Assembly: GCA_934726455.1 (NCBI GenBank)
Contig: CAKVDS010000025.1
Span: 1-33,790 of the forward strand
Direction of reading: 5' to 3'
Length of the DNA stretch: 33,790 nt
Source of the DNA: an uncultured Bacteroidales bacterium
Lineage (GTDB): Bacteria; Bacteroidota; Bacteroidia; Bacteroidales; UBA932
Below the pieces are notes generated by a model. The model was not told the origin of the DNA and searched no databases. It saw nothing but the letters and a program-made list of their open reading frames with translations. Of this stretch, positions 8,001 to 16,041 are shown piece after piece; position 1 is the first letter of the stretch, and the number at the start of each line of letters is the position of its first letter. The position numbers and the translations under genes are program-made.

Positions 8001-8337
8001 CTCCGTGGAGATCTACAAGGCCGCCAACGAGGGCGTGACCCTTTGGAATCCGGCTGACGTGACCAACAAGATCACCCACTCCTACTTCATAGAGGACGGC
8101 TCGTTCCTGCGCTGCCAGGATCTCACCGTCGGCTATACCCTGCCGCAGAACCTCGTCCGCAAGGCCGGACTCTCAAGGCTCCGCCTCTATGTCAGCGCCA
8201 CTAACCTCTTCATCATCACCAACTACTCGGGTTATGACCCGGAGGTGGATGTGCAGACAGGTCTCACCTGCGGTATGGACTACAACCGCTACCCGCGCAA
8301 CCGCAGTTTCGTTTTCGGCGTGAACCTCACATTCTAA
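5068..8337 (+). CDS. susC: SusC-like TonB-dependent outer-membrane transporter 1
   Basis: This 1089-residue TonB-dependent importer should carry oligosaccharides across the outer membrane together with the SusD-like protein encoded next to it. The signal peptide ends around residue 25 (AAFA/QQ). A carboxypeptidase-D-like regulatory domain follows (VSGTVKD...GEPVIGASV, about 28-103). A TonB-box-like region ends in VVIGYG near 108-113, and the plug contains LQGKVAGVQV, INIRVRGG and LKDASLTAIYGARG. The rest is a beta barrel ending in the aromatic VFGVNLTF. The ATG at 5068 (MMKK) has the same MM start and upstream CAGT...TCCT context as the other two susC genes. It is the most divergent of the three copies, having GYGGIMSRRDLTG where the others have GYQTVKRRDLTG. 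It is first in an operon with susD1 and the beta-helix lipoprotein gene. Confidence 0.93.
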   Translation: MMKKHLRATVLTLLALFMAGGAAFAQQKVSGTVKDVKGEPVIGASVAVKGTTNGTMTDIDGKWTLSVPAKSTIVVSCIGYSEKEMTISAGQKTADCVLEEDSEFLQDAVVIGYGGIMSRRDLTGSVGSVSGTKLAAVPVTSAAVALQGKVAGVQVTTVDGAPGADINIRVRGGTSVTQSNDPLYIVDGFQTDNINDIPPTDIASIDVLKDASLTAIYGARGGNGVVVVTTKAARAGKVQVGFNSQVSVSKLSKKLDLMDTYNFVRYQYDWAAAGGNRSSAAQYFRANFGNPMDLDVYKRAPTHDWQDEVMGETPLNYSTNVTIGGGTEKLRFNISLTQSEDKGIILGSGVRRTNLNMKFSAALTDKLTLNFNPKFTYRRDTGAGGNNIGSGGIIDVLRYRPTNGLHEFAFWDPATVDPDDEKVFEYTNPKNDISENTRKKHSYSITNQAGLEWKPLKGLVLRSEGTIALSFSDDNRFYGAMTSTGQANNKLPVASISSSQSEKFIWTNTASYGFSLKDEHNFSFLLGQEIQSSQTKSRSMTNRYFPRYISADKAIDNMNLGTPWKATTSLSTADRTASFFGQANYNYMHKYLLSLTMRADGSTKFAPGSQWGYFPSVSGAWVASEEDFLQYNPVISNLKLRAAIGRVGNNRISNDMWRFLYTIATSGGPGFGEATENGEQYYVIGDGSTYPNTKIKWETTLTRNLALDMGFFKDRLTVTPEVYWNTTSDLLYTSDVPTVSGYTRQIRNIGQVTNRGVELTVNGDILRGRDYVLSGNLSFGFNKMVVDKLNDTDDVIWDQNDRWKSSYNDYCLKVGDQVGLIYGFVYDGLYSFDEFDFDPNQNFLAIPKEGTVINKVSGSSNSGDPTLPGKIKFKDISGPDGVPDGIIDEYDRTVIGNTNPKFQGGFGFSGQWKNFDFSINFNYMYDFDVNNATAYQLSSSEGNNKKFYNILGKFSENRWHYYNPADGDNYYKNYWVDNSVEIYKAANEGVTLWNPADVTNKITHSYFIEDGSFLRCQDLTVGYTLPQNLVRKAGLSRLRLYVSATNLFIITNYSGYDPEVDVQTGLTCGMDYNRYPRNRSFVFGVNLTF

Positions 8338-8341
8338 TTTA

Positions 8342-10345
8342 ATGGACAGAATCATGAAAATAAAATACTTTATCGCTGCCGGCCTTGCGCTTGCGTCATT
8401 GTCTTCCTGCAACGATTTCCTTAGGGTGGATGCGCCGTCCAAGTATGACAACGACTATGTCTTCAATGACAAGACGGAGGTCAACCGTGCCCTCAACGGG
8501 GTATACGCCCAGATGCTCAGTTCAAATACATACGGGCAGGCCTATCTCAGCACCTTCTGCTTCAACAGCGATGTGGACATGGCCATGTTCACCAGCGACG
8601 TCTCCACCAACGACAGTTACCGCCGCTTCGACTGCACTCCTCTCGGAGGAGCTATCGCCAACACCTGGAACGCCGCCTACAAGGGCGTGGAATACGCCAA
8701 CAACTTCATATACCAGCTTGAGAACAGCCCGCTCTATACCGGAGAAGACAAAGAGGAACTTCTCCAGATGATGGGCGAGGCCAAGGTGATGAGGGCCATG
8801 TTCTACCACGACCTCATAACTCTCTTCGGGGACATCCCGTTCTCGATGAGCCCGATGAGCGGCACCGATGACAACAAGTCCCTCCTCCTCCCGGTGACTG
8901 ACCGCGAAGAGGTGCACAAGGCACTTATCGAAGACCTCAAGGGGATAGCCCCGAAGATGCAGTTCGCCGCCGACCTCAGCGGAGGTGTCGAGAGGGTGTC
9001 CAAGGAGTTCTGCTGGGCGATGATAGCCCGCATGGCCCTGACCTGCGGCGGATATTCCCTCCGTCCGGACACCTCCGACCCTTCGAGCTACGGCAGCATG
9101 AAGCGTCCTGCCGACTATCAGGACTACTACAAGATAGCCCGTGACTACTGCGACTCGGTGATCGTCTCCGGACGCCACAGTCTCAGCCTCCCGTACAACC
9201 AGGTCTTCATCAACGAGTGCAACTACGTGGTGGTCAACAATGACGACCCTATCTTCGAGATACCGTTCGCCAAGAACAGCACCGGCAACATCGGCTACAT
9301 CCAGGGCCCGACCAGCCAGACCTACGAGGGCAACACCGCAGGCAAGAACATCTGGGGCGCCAGCAGCGGCAATGCCAGACTCAACGCTCTCTACCGCTTC
9401 CTCTTCGATGAGGAAGACTTGAGAAGGGACTATGTCAACGGCATGTGGTACTACCAGTATGACGGAACTCCCGTCCTGCTCAACGACCGCACGGTCTTCA
9501 ACAACAAGTGGTCCAAGCTCTGGTCCACATCTTCCCTTGGCACCAACAGCGCAGGCAATACAGGCATCAACTATCCGTATATGCGCTACGCCGATGTGCT
9601 CCTGATGTACGCCGAGGCAGTCAACGAGCTTGAGAACGGAGTCGCCGGAGCGGACGGAGCGAAGGCAATCGACGCCCTCAGGCAGGTGCGCAACCGCGCA
9701 TTCAAGGACAGCGGCAAGGTCGAGGCCTGGCTGAGCGAGGTGAGCGCATCCAAGGAGTCTTTCCTCAAGGCCGTGCTGGACGAGAGGAAGTTCGAGTTCG
9801 CCGGGGAGAACATGCGCTGGAAGGACCTTGTGCGCAACAACATGTATTCCGAGGAGCTCTACTGGACTTTCCTGCGCTACTACGGCGTGGCCGAGAACGG
9901 GGCCGGATCGTCCGACTATCTTGAGGCTGTCGCCATCCACGACGGCAAAGACCCGGAGTTCTGGGACAACATCCCTTACGATATCTTCTACAAGAACGAA
10001 CAGCCTAATCCGGGTGATGTCTCAGTCTATCCTAACACCGCTCTGGACGTGGTGACGTTCTACGACCTGTACAAGAGTCATGTTCATCCTGGTGGTGACT
10101 GGCAGCAGGCTTCCATGTTCGGCTGGTGGAACGACGGCGTGGGCTGCCCTGAGGACAGGATGCTCTACTCGTTCTTCGGATTCATCCGTGCCGACCAGAC
10201 AGGCATCATCTCCGTGGTCAGGGACGGCGCACTCGAGACGCCTTCAGTTGACAACCTGCCTCCTGTCCGCTATATCATCCCTTATCCGCGTACCGCCATC
10301 CAGCGCAGCGGCGGAGTATACAAGAACTACTACGGTTACAATTGA
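8342..10345 (+). CDS. susD: SusD-like surface glycan-binding lipoprotein 1
   Basis: This SusD/RagB-family lipoprotein (667 residues from 8342, 663 from the likelier ATG at 8354) should sit on the cell surface as the lid of SusC1 and bind glycan. The lipobox is LSSC with C23, followed by NDFLRVDAP, typical of SusD N-termini. The TPR-like region includes MRAMFYHDLITLFGDIPFS, and a conserved C-terminal segment reads YMRYADVLLMYAEAVNEL near residue 414. The ATG at 8354 begins MKIKYFIAAG, a better signal-peptide start than MDRI. It lies 4 bp after the susC1 stop and 15 bp before the next gene. The ligand cannot be deduced, but the surrounding enzymes suggest pectin. Confidence 0.92.
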   Translation: MDRIMKIKYFIAAGLALASLSSCNDFLRVDAPSKYDNDYVFNDKTEVNRALNGVYAQMLSSNTYGQAYLSTFCFNSDVDMAMFTSDVSTNDSYRRFDCTPLGGAIANTWNAAYKGVEYANNFIYQLENSPLYTGEDKEELLQMMGEAKVMRAMFYHDLITLFGDIPFSMSPMSGTDDNKSLLLPVTDREEVHKALIEDLKGIAPKMQFAADLSGGVERVSKEFCWAMIARMALTCGGYSLRPDTSDPSSYGSMKRPADYQDYYKIARDYCDSVIVSGRHSLSLPYNQVFINECNYVVVNNDDPIFEIPFAKNSTGNIGYIQGPTSQTYEGNTAGKNIWGASSGNARLNALYRFLFDEEDLRRDYVNGMWYYQYDGTPVLLNDRTVFNNKWSKLWSTSSLGTNSAGNTGINYPYMRYADVLLMYAEAVNELENGVAGADGAKAIDALRQVRNRAFKDSGKVEAWLSEVSASKESFLKAVLDERKFEFAGENMRWKDLVRNNMYSEELYWTFLRYYGVAENGAGSSDYLEAVAIHDGKDPEFWDNIPYDIFYKNEQPNPGDVSVYPNTALDVVTFYDLYKSHVHPGGDWQQASMFGWWNDGVGCPEDRMLYSFFGFIRADQTGIISVVRDGALETPSVDNLPPVRYIIPYPRTAIQRSGGVYKNYYGYN

Positions 10346-10360
10346 TAAACATTCATAGAC

Positions 10361-12544
10361 ATGAAATTCAAATACATATACATAGGTCTTGCCGCGCTCG
10401 CCGCCGCATCGCTCTTCTCCTGCACAAAGGAGATGAAGGGAGTCTACGACGATGCTCCGGAGCGGGAATTCATGACCATGTTCCGCAAGGAGCACAACAC
10501 GGCGAAGTCCAACGACCCTTATGCCTGTGCGGTGGAGGATCTCAACGACATCCATCTCTACTGGTACGGAGTGGACGGCTGCGCCGGCTATGAGATCAAG
10601 ATGGCGCTCCAGCCTAACGTCTCATCCGGTCTCGCTTCCGACTGGGAGAATCCTGCCAACATAGTATTCGACACCATCGTGAAGCCTGATGTGCTGGACC
10701 TCGTGATCAAACACCTCAACTACAGCACCAGCTACCGTTTCGCTATCCGCACCCTCTCCAAGAAGGGGGCCGAGTACCACTCCAAGTGGTATGGCTACGG
10801 TGACGGACGCCACTGGGCGGACTGGTTCGGCCTTGATACCGAGATCCGCTACGACACTCCGGACGTGTTCGAGGTGGGGAGCATCACCAAGACCACTTTC
10901 CGTGTCAACCTCGACCTGGACTATGCCAACTCCGGTGACCCTGGTACATACAAGGAGCACTTCGAGGTGGGCGATGACGGCCGGTTCGTCGTACACTATG
11001 TCAAGGTGGAGGCCTCCCCGACCAACCCCGACGCAGTGGTGCCGACCAAATGGCAGAAGTACTATCTGAACGAGGAGGACAAGGAACGCGGATACATCGA
11101 GATAGACGGGCTTCAGAAAAACAGCGTCTATGTCGTGAACATGGTCAACGAGAACATCCCTATCTACGTGGACGCCCTGTACAACACACGTACAGTCCGT
11201 ACCGACGGTGATCCTGGCGAGCCTATTTTCCTCAAGCACGAAGTATGGCAGGAGGATACCATCCCGGGAGCCGTTGAGTACAAGGCCATGTGTCTGGACA
11301 AGATCCTCACCGACTACACCAACAACGCCGAGCTGGCCGAGGGCACCATCTATGAGCTTGAGGGCGGCAAGGCCTACTACTTCGCCACCAACCCTACCCT
11401 CTGCAAGGGTTTCACCATGCGCACAAGGGCCGAAGACCTCGCGAAGGGGCTGCGTGCCAAGATATATCTCGGCGGCATGTCTCTCAATCCTGACGGTTCG
11501 GCGGCATCCTGCAACTTCATGTTCGGGCGGCCTCCTCAGGCCGGCGAAAGCGATGCGCCTATCAATGTCAAGTCGCTTGTCTTCGAAGGCATTGACTTCG
11601 ACTGTCCGCTCGCGACCAACTTCGGGGACGGCAAGGCTACCGGCAACTACTTCGCCAACATGTACTCCAACGGCATGGCGGTGACCTTCTCTTCATTCGA
11701 GGTGCGCAACTGCACGTTCCAGAGGATGATCCGCGGCTTCATCCGCGTCCAGGGCTCCAAGCGCAAGATATTCGAGAACATGCTGATCGAGGACTGCCTA
11801 TTCTACAACTGCGGCTACTACGACAACAACGGCCGTGGCTACGCCTGGTTCGCCGGCGACGGCAAGGATCCGAAGTCCAACATCTACAAGAACCTTGTGG
11901 TGCGCAACAACACATTCTATGATTCTCCGCGCACCTGCATGTTCACCGACAACGGCAAGAACCTCAAGTGGCCTTCAAGCGTGCAGTACAACATCACCCT
12001 CGAGAACAACACCTTCGTCAACTTCAGCACCCGCTCCAAGGGACGCAAGATATTCGACCTGAGATACCTGCCGAGCGGCAGCAAGATCGTGGTGAAAAAG
12101 AACCTCTTCATCCAGACGGCGCAGGAGGGGGACGGCCGCGAACTCTACTTCGAGGGCATGGACATCAGGCAGATCAACGGAGACTCCAAGGAGGTGACGT
12201 TCGACATCGCTGACAACTACTCCTCAAGTTCAGACGGGGCAAAGCAGGTCGATGACAAGATCTTCACCTCCGCAGCCTTCAGCGCCAAGAAGAACAGTGC
12301 CGGGGCATTCCTCAAATACACTCCGGGCGTGATCAACGGAGCTGACGCTCTCGTGGTGAAAGTCGGCGAAAACCCTATCTCTCCGACCGAACTGATGAAG
12401 AACCCTAACCCGCCTCACAAGAGCGGGGACAAGGACGTGCACGAGATCGACAACCTCGACGGTCTGTACTTCAACAACACCGAGAAGGTGCACAACCACG
12501 AAATCTACACCAAGGGCATCGGTGACCCGAGGTGGAGGAGATAA
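10361..12544 (+). CDS. Surface lipoprotein, FN3-like plus right-handed beta-helix
   Basis: This 727-residue protein has a lipoprotein signal (LFSC, C21, followed by TKE). Residues about 30-290 look like two beta-sandwich modules, with YWYGVDGCAGYEIKM and STSYRFAIRTLS resembling fibronectin type III strands. From about 330 onward it has beta-helix character: repeated rungs EVRNCTF (447), LIEDCLF (475), LVVRNNTF (513), ITLENNTF (546) and IVVKKNLF (577). This layout resembles the DUF4992/DUF4957/DUF5123 proteins seen in Bacteroidota pectin loci. Parallel beta-helices are the usual fold of pectate lyases and pectin esterases, so an enzyme role is possible; so is glycan binding. I see no canonical lyase motif. 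It follows susD1 by 15 bp and ends its transcription unit at a strong terminator, so it probably works with SusCD1 on the cell surface. Confidence 0.75.
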   Translation: MKFKYIYIGLAALAAASLFSCTKEMKGVYDDAPEREFMTMFRKEHNTAKSNDPYACAVEDLNDIHLYWYGVDGCAGYEIKMALQPNVSSGLASDWENPANIVFDTIVKPDVLDLVIKHLNYSTSYRFAIRTLSKKGAEYHSKWYGYGDGRHWADWFGLDTEIRYDTPDVFEVGSITKTTFRVNLDLDYANSGDPGTYKEHFEVGDDGRFVVHYVKVEASPTNPDAVVPTKWQKYYLNEEDKERGYIEIDGLQKNSVYVVNMVNENIPIYVDALYNTRTVRTDGDPGEPIFLKHEVWQEDTIPGAVEYKAMCLDKILTDYTNNAELAEGTIYELEGGKAYYFATNPTLCKGFTMRTRAEDLAKGLRAKIYLGGMSLNPDGSAASCNFMFGRPPQAGESDAPINVKSLVFEGIDFDCPLATNFGDGKATGNYFANMYSNGMAVTFSSFEVRNCTFQRMIRGFIRVQGSKRKIFENMLIEDCLFYNCGYYDNNGRGYAWFAGDGKDPKSNIYKNLVVRNNTFYDSPRTCMFTDNGKNLKWPSSVQYNITLENNTFVNFSTRSKGRKIFDLRYLPSGSKIVVKKNLFIQTAQEGDGRELYFEGMDIRQINGDSKEVTFDIADNYSSSSDGAKQVDDKIFTSAAFSAKKNSAGAFLKYTPGVINGADALVVKVGENPISPTELMKNPNPPHKSGDKDVHEIDNLDGLYFNNTEKVHNHEIYTKGIGDPRWRR

Positions 12545-12575
12545 AAGGACAGGTCACCTATTATTTATTATAATG

Positions 12576-12611
12576 GGCGGGACAGCTACACAATGCTGCC
12601 CCGCCTTTTTT
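12576..12611 (+). terminator. Intrinsic terminator after the beta-helix lipoprotein gene
   Basis: GGCGGGACAGC (12576-12586) pairs with GCTGCCCCGCC (12595-12605), with one A-C mismatch and an 8-nt loop, followed by six T. It ends the susC1-susD1-lipoprotein unit just upstream of the susC2 promoter. Confidence 0.85.
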
Positions 12612-12647
12612 AAATATTTAAAAAATAAAATATTTTTAATTAAACTC

Positions 12648-12680
12648 TTGGAATATTTCGCTAAAAAATCACTATATTTG
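12648..12680 (+). promoter_or_regulatory. Bacteroidota-type promoter for susC2
   Basis: TTG at 12648-12650, a 22-base spacer and a perfect TATATTTG -7 box at 12673-12680, in A+T-rich DNA right after the terminator. The predicted leader is about 90 nt. Confidence 0.7.
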
Positions 12681-12775
12681 CACCTTGTACGCTATAAACG
12701 AAGATAACACGAAACTATAAATCTAGTTTTGTTTTGACCAATCATATTTGTTTAACCATTTTTACAGTGATTCCT

Positions 12776-15700
12776 ATGATGAAGTTTCATCTTAGAAAAG
12801 CTGTGCTCGCTGCAGTCGCCTTTGTGTTCATGGGCGTCTCGGCATTCGCGCAGCAGAATGTATCAGGAACTGTCAAGGATGCCAAGGGCGAGCCGGTAAT
12901 CGGCGCCTATGTGGTAGTGTCCGGCACGACCACGGGTTCCATGACTGACGCCGAAGGCAACTGGACGTTGTCAGTACCTGCAAACTCCACTCTTGTAGCC
13001 TCTTGTGTCGGCTACACCGACGCTTCCGCAACGGTGACTTCCGGCAAGAGCGTCTATGATTTCGTTCTTGAAGAGAGTTCTGTTTTCCTTGATGACGTGG
13101 TTGTCATCGGTTATCAGACAGTCAAGAGGCGTGACCTCACCGGTTCCGTGTCTTCAGTGACGGGCAAAGATATCGCCAAGGTTCCTGTGGCCACTGTGGC
13201 CCAGGCTCTCCAGGGCAAGCTTGCCGGTGTCAATGTGATGGCTCAGGACGGCCGTCCTGGCGGGTCTTCATCCATCCGCGTGCGCGGTGGCGGCTCCATC
13301 AGCCAGTCCAACGATCCTATGTATATCGTTGACGGTGTGCAAGTTAGCAGTATCGACGACATCCCTGCCGACAACATCGAGTCCATCGACGTGCTCAAGG
13401 ATGCGGCTTCCACCGCAATCTACGGTGCGCGCGGTGCCAACGGCGTTATCCTCATCACCACCAAGGGCGGCACAGAAGGCAAGGCCCAGGTGCGCTACGG
13501 CATGTACTATCAGTACAAGGAGAACCCTAAGACCCTCCCTGTGATGGACGCTTATGACTATGTCCTCTGGAACTGGTCTTATGCCACGGCATACGGCGAG
13601 TCCTACGGTGATGGTGTCGCCCAGTACTTCGGCCTCGGCCCGCAGTACGGCAACCACCTCGAGGACTACCGCAGCATGACCTCCCACAACTACATCAACG
13701 ACGTGATGAAGGGTGCCAACACCTGGAACCACGACCTCTCGATCAGCGGCGGTACCGCAGATACCAAGTACTTCGTCTCCGCCAACTACCTCAACGATGA
13801 CGGAATCCGCATGAAGTCAGGTTTCAAGAGGTTCGGTGCCAACGCCAAGCTCTCCCAGAAGATCACAAAGCAGCTCCAGTTCGACATGGATCTCCGCTAC
13901 ACTGAGATGGAGATTCTCGGAACGAGGTTCGACTGGGCTACTTCAGCCTACTCATACCGTCCTATCGACACTCCTCTCGGAGACGGCAACCCTACCCACT
14001 TCGGCAACGGTTCAAGCAGCGTTGAGGACATGTACAACCCGGTTGACGTGCTCAACAACTTCGACAATATCAGCACCCGCACCCGTCTGCGCGCCAATGT
14101 CGGCCTGACCTGGAACCCGCTCAAGGGCCTCGTAGCCAAATCAGAGCTCGGTGTCAACCGCAGCTGGAACGAGTCCAAGTACTGGGACAACGGTCATCCG
14201 AGCGGCACCGGCCACAAGCAGGCCAAGCTTACCAGAGGAGTTGGAAGCGGCTACCGCTGGACCACCACCGTCAGCTACACTATCCCGTTTGCGAACGAGG
14301 ATCACAGCGCGACCATTCTCGCCGGTAACGAGGTTCTCAATTCCGAGTCAACCACTACAACTATTACCGGTAACTACTATCCTGATGCCTTCACCATGGA
14401 TCAGGCATTCGGTATGATTGACATGACCGGTGTCAACTCCAGCGGCGCCAAGGAGGACACTTTCACAAACAAGATCGCCATCCCGAGCAACACCCTCTCA
14501 TGGTTCGGTCGCGCAAACTACTCATACAAGGGACGCTACCTCTTCTCTGCATCCCTTCGTGCCGACGGTTCTTCCAAGTTCGCTCCGAACAACCATTGGG
14601 GCTACTTCCCGGCGGCATCCGCCGCATGGCGTCTGTCTGACGAGTCATTCATGGAAAGCACCAAGACCTGGCTCGACGACCTCAAGCTGCGTTTCTCTTA
14701 CGGTGCATCCGGTTCCGACAACATCGACCCTTCCCTCTGGAAGGAGACCTGGACCACCAAGATCATCACCGTGGACGGTGTGAAGCAGACATCCTACGTG
14801 CCGGGCGACATGCTCAGCAACCCTGACCTCAAGTGGGAGACCACCATTTCACGCAACCTCGGTCTCGACTTCAGCATCCTCAAGAGCCGTGTCCGCGGTA
14901 CTGTGGACCTCTACTGGAACAACACCCGTGACATCCTCATGAAGATCCCTTGCGACCCTTCATCCGGCTACACCTACCAGTTCCAGAACGTGGGTCTCAC
15001 CTCCAACAAGGGTGTGGAACTCTCCCTCGCGGGCGAGATTATCAGCAAGCGTGACTTCAGCCTCTCGGCCAACGTCACCTACTCTTACAATAAGAACATG
15101 GTCGAGGATCTTCCTGACGGCATCAATGCTGACTCCCACACCAACTGGGGTTCAACCATGCGCAAACCTCAGTATGACTACATCATCCGTGAGGGCATGC
15201 CTCTCGGCATCGTATCTGGCTATGTTTCAGAAGGCTTCTATACCATCGACGACTTCAACTTCGTGGACGGCAAGTATGTCCTCAAGGAGGGAATTGCTGA
15301 TTTCAAGGGTTCAGTCGTGAACTATCCGGAAGGCATCAAGGCTCTTGTACCTGACGGGCAGACAGCATTCCCTGGAGCTGCCAAGTTCAAGGATGTCAAC
15401 GAGAACGGTGTCATTGATGATGACGACGTGGACGTGATCGGCGAGATGGTGCCTAAGCACACCGGCGGTTTCAACATCTTCGGCAACTACAAGGGCTTCG
15501 ACTTCTCCCTCGGATTTACCTACGCCCTCGGCGGCAAGGTCTACAACGCCAACGCCATGCACTCCATGATGGGCAACAAGGACAACCAGCTCGGCGAGAA
15601 CCGTCTCGCCTATGTCAACGACTGCTGGAAGGCCTATGATGTGAAGTCTGACGGCTCCCTCTACCTCGTTACCGATCCTTCAGAGCTTGCCGCTCTCAAC

Positions 15701-16024
15701 GCCAACGCCAAGCACGCGATTCCTTACTCCGAGTACGGTATCACCTCTTCCGAGTTCATCGAGAACGGCTCATACCTGCGTCTGCATACCCTGACCCTCG
15801 GCTACACCTTCCCTAAGAAGTGGATGGAGAAAGTTGCAATCCAGAACCTCCGCGTCTATGCGACTGTCGGCAACCTCTTCTGCCTCAACAGCTACTCAGG
15901 CATTGATCCGGATGTCAACACCAACCTCGACGCGGGTGGAGACGGCTTCCCGACCCCTTACTATGACTACAACTCATATCCTCAGGCAAGGAGCTTCACC
16001 TTCGGTCTCAACGTATCATTTTAA
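12776..16024 (+). CDS. susC: SusC-like TonB-dependent outer-membrane transporter 2
   Basis: This TonB-dependent oligosaccharide importer has 1082 residues from the ATG at 12776. A longer reading from TTG at 12734 would add 14 residues before the signal peptide; I reject it because 12776 gives MMKFHLRKAV, matches the MM starts of the other copies and keeps the CAGT...TCCT leader. The signal peptide ends near residue 25 (SAFA/QQ). The carboxypeptidase-D-like domain (VSGTVKDAKGEPVIGAYV), the VVIGYQTVKRRDLTG box, the plug (LQGKLAGVNV, SIRVRGGGSISQSNDP, LKDAASTAIYGARG) and a barrel ending in FGLNVSF follow in order. It is a close paralog of SusC3 and pairs with SusD2, 17 bp downstream. Confidence 0.93.
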   Translation: MMKFHLRKAVLAAVAFVFMGVSAFAQQNVSGTVKDAKGEPVIGAYVVVSGTTTGSMTDAEGNWTLSVPANSTLVASCVGYTDASATVTSGKSVYDFVLEESSVFLDDVVVIGYQTVKRRDLTGSVSSVTGKDIAKVPVATVAQALQGKLAGVNVMAQDGRPGGSSSIRVRGGGSISQSNDPMYIVDGVQVSSIDDIPADNIESIDVLKDAASTAIYGARGANGVILITTKGGTEGKAQVRYGMYYQYKENPKTLPVMDAYDYVLWNWSYATAYGESYGDGVAQYFGLGPQYGNHLEDYRSMTSHNYINDVMKGANTWNHDLSISGGTADTKYFVSANYLNDDGIRMKSGFKRFGANAKLSQKITKQLQFDMDLRYTEMEILGTRFDWATSAYSYRPIDTPLGDGNPTHFGNGSSSVEDMYNPVDVLNNFDNISTRTRLRANVGLTWNPLKGLVAKSELGVNRSWNESKYWDNGHPSGTGHKQAKLTRGVGSGYRWTTTVSYTIPFANEDHSATILAGNEVLNSESTTTTITGNYYPDAFTMDQAFGMIDMTGVNSSGAKEDTFTNKIAIPSNTLSWFGRANYSYKGRYLFSASLRADGSSKFAPNNHWGYFPAASAAWRLSDESFMESTKTWLDDLKLRFSYGASGSDNIDPSLWKETWTTKIITVDGVKQTSYVPGDMLSNPDLKWETTISRNLGLDFSILKSRVRGTVDLYWNNTRDILMKIPCDPSSGYTYQFQNVGLTSNKGVELSLAGEIISKRDFSLSANVTYSYNKNMVEDLPDGINADSHTNWGSTMRKPQYDYIIREGMPLGIVSGYVSEGFYTIDDFNFVDGKYVLKEGIADFKGSVVNYPEGIKALVPDGQTAFPGAAKFKDVNENGVIDDDDVDVIGEMVPKHTGGFNIFGNYKGFDFSLGFTYALGGKVYNANAMHSMMGNKDNQLGENRLAYVNDCWKAYDVKSDGSLYLVTDPSELAALNANAKHAIPYSEYGITSSEFIENGSYLRLHTLTLGYTFPKKWMEKVAIQNLRVYATVGNLFCLNSYSGIDPDVNTNLDAGGDGFPTPYYDYNSYPQARSFTFGLNVSF

Positions 16025-16026
16025 TT

Positions 16027-16032
16027 AAGGAG
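16027..16032 (+). promoter_or_regulatory. Shine-Dalgarno sequence for susD2
   Basis: AAGGAG lies 9 bases before the susD2 ATG. Strong Shine-Dalgarno sites are uncommon in Bacteroidota, and the other susD starts here lack one, so susD2 may be translated unusually well. It also supports the ATG at 16042. Confidence 0.55.
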
Positions 16033-16041
16033 ATATCATAA

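Noticed and set aside
8522..9940. 472-residue frame antisense to susD1
   Set aside because: It is a shadow of a well-supported SusD gene, as are the long antisense frames at 16036-16989 and 25139-26167. None has a recognisable domain.
12734..12775. Extended TTG start for susC2
   Set aside because: It would place 14 residues before a standard signal peptide and remove the leader motif shared by the three susC genes.
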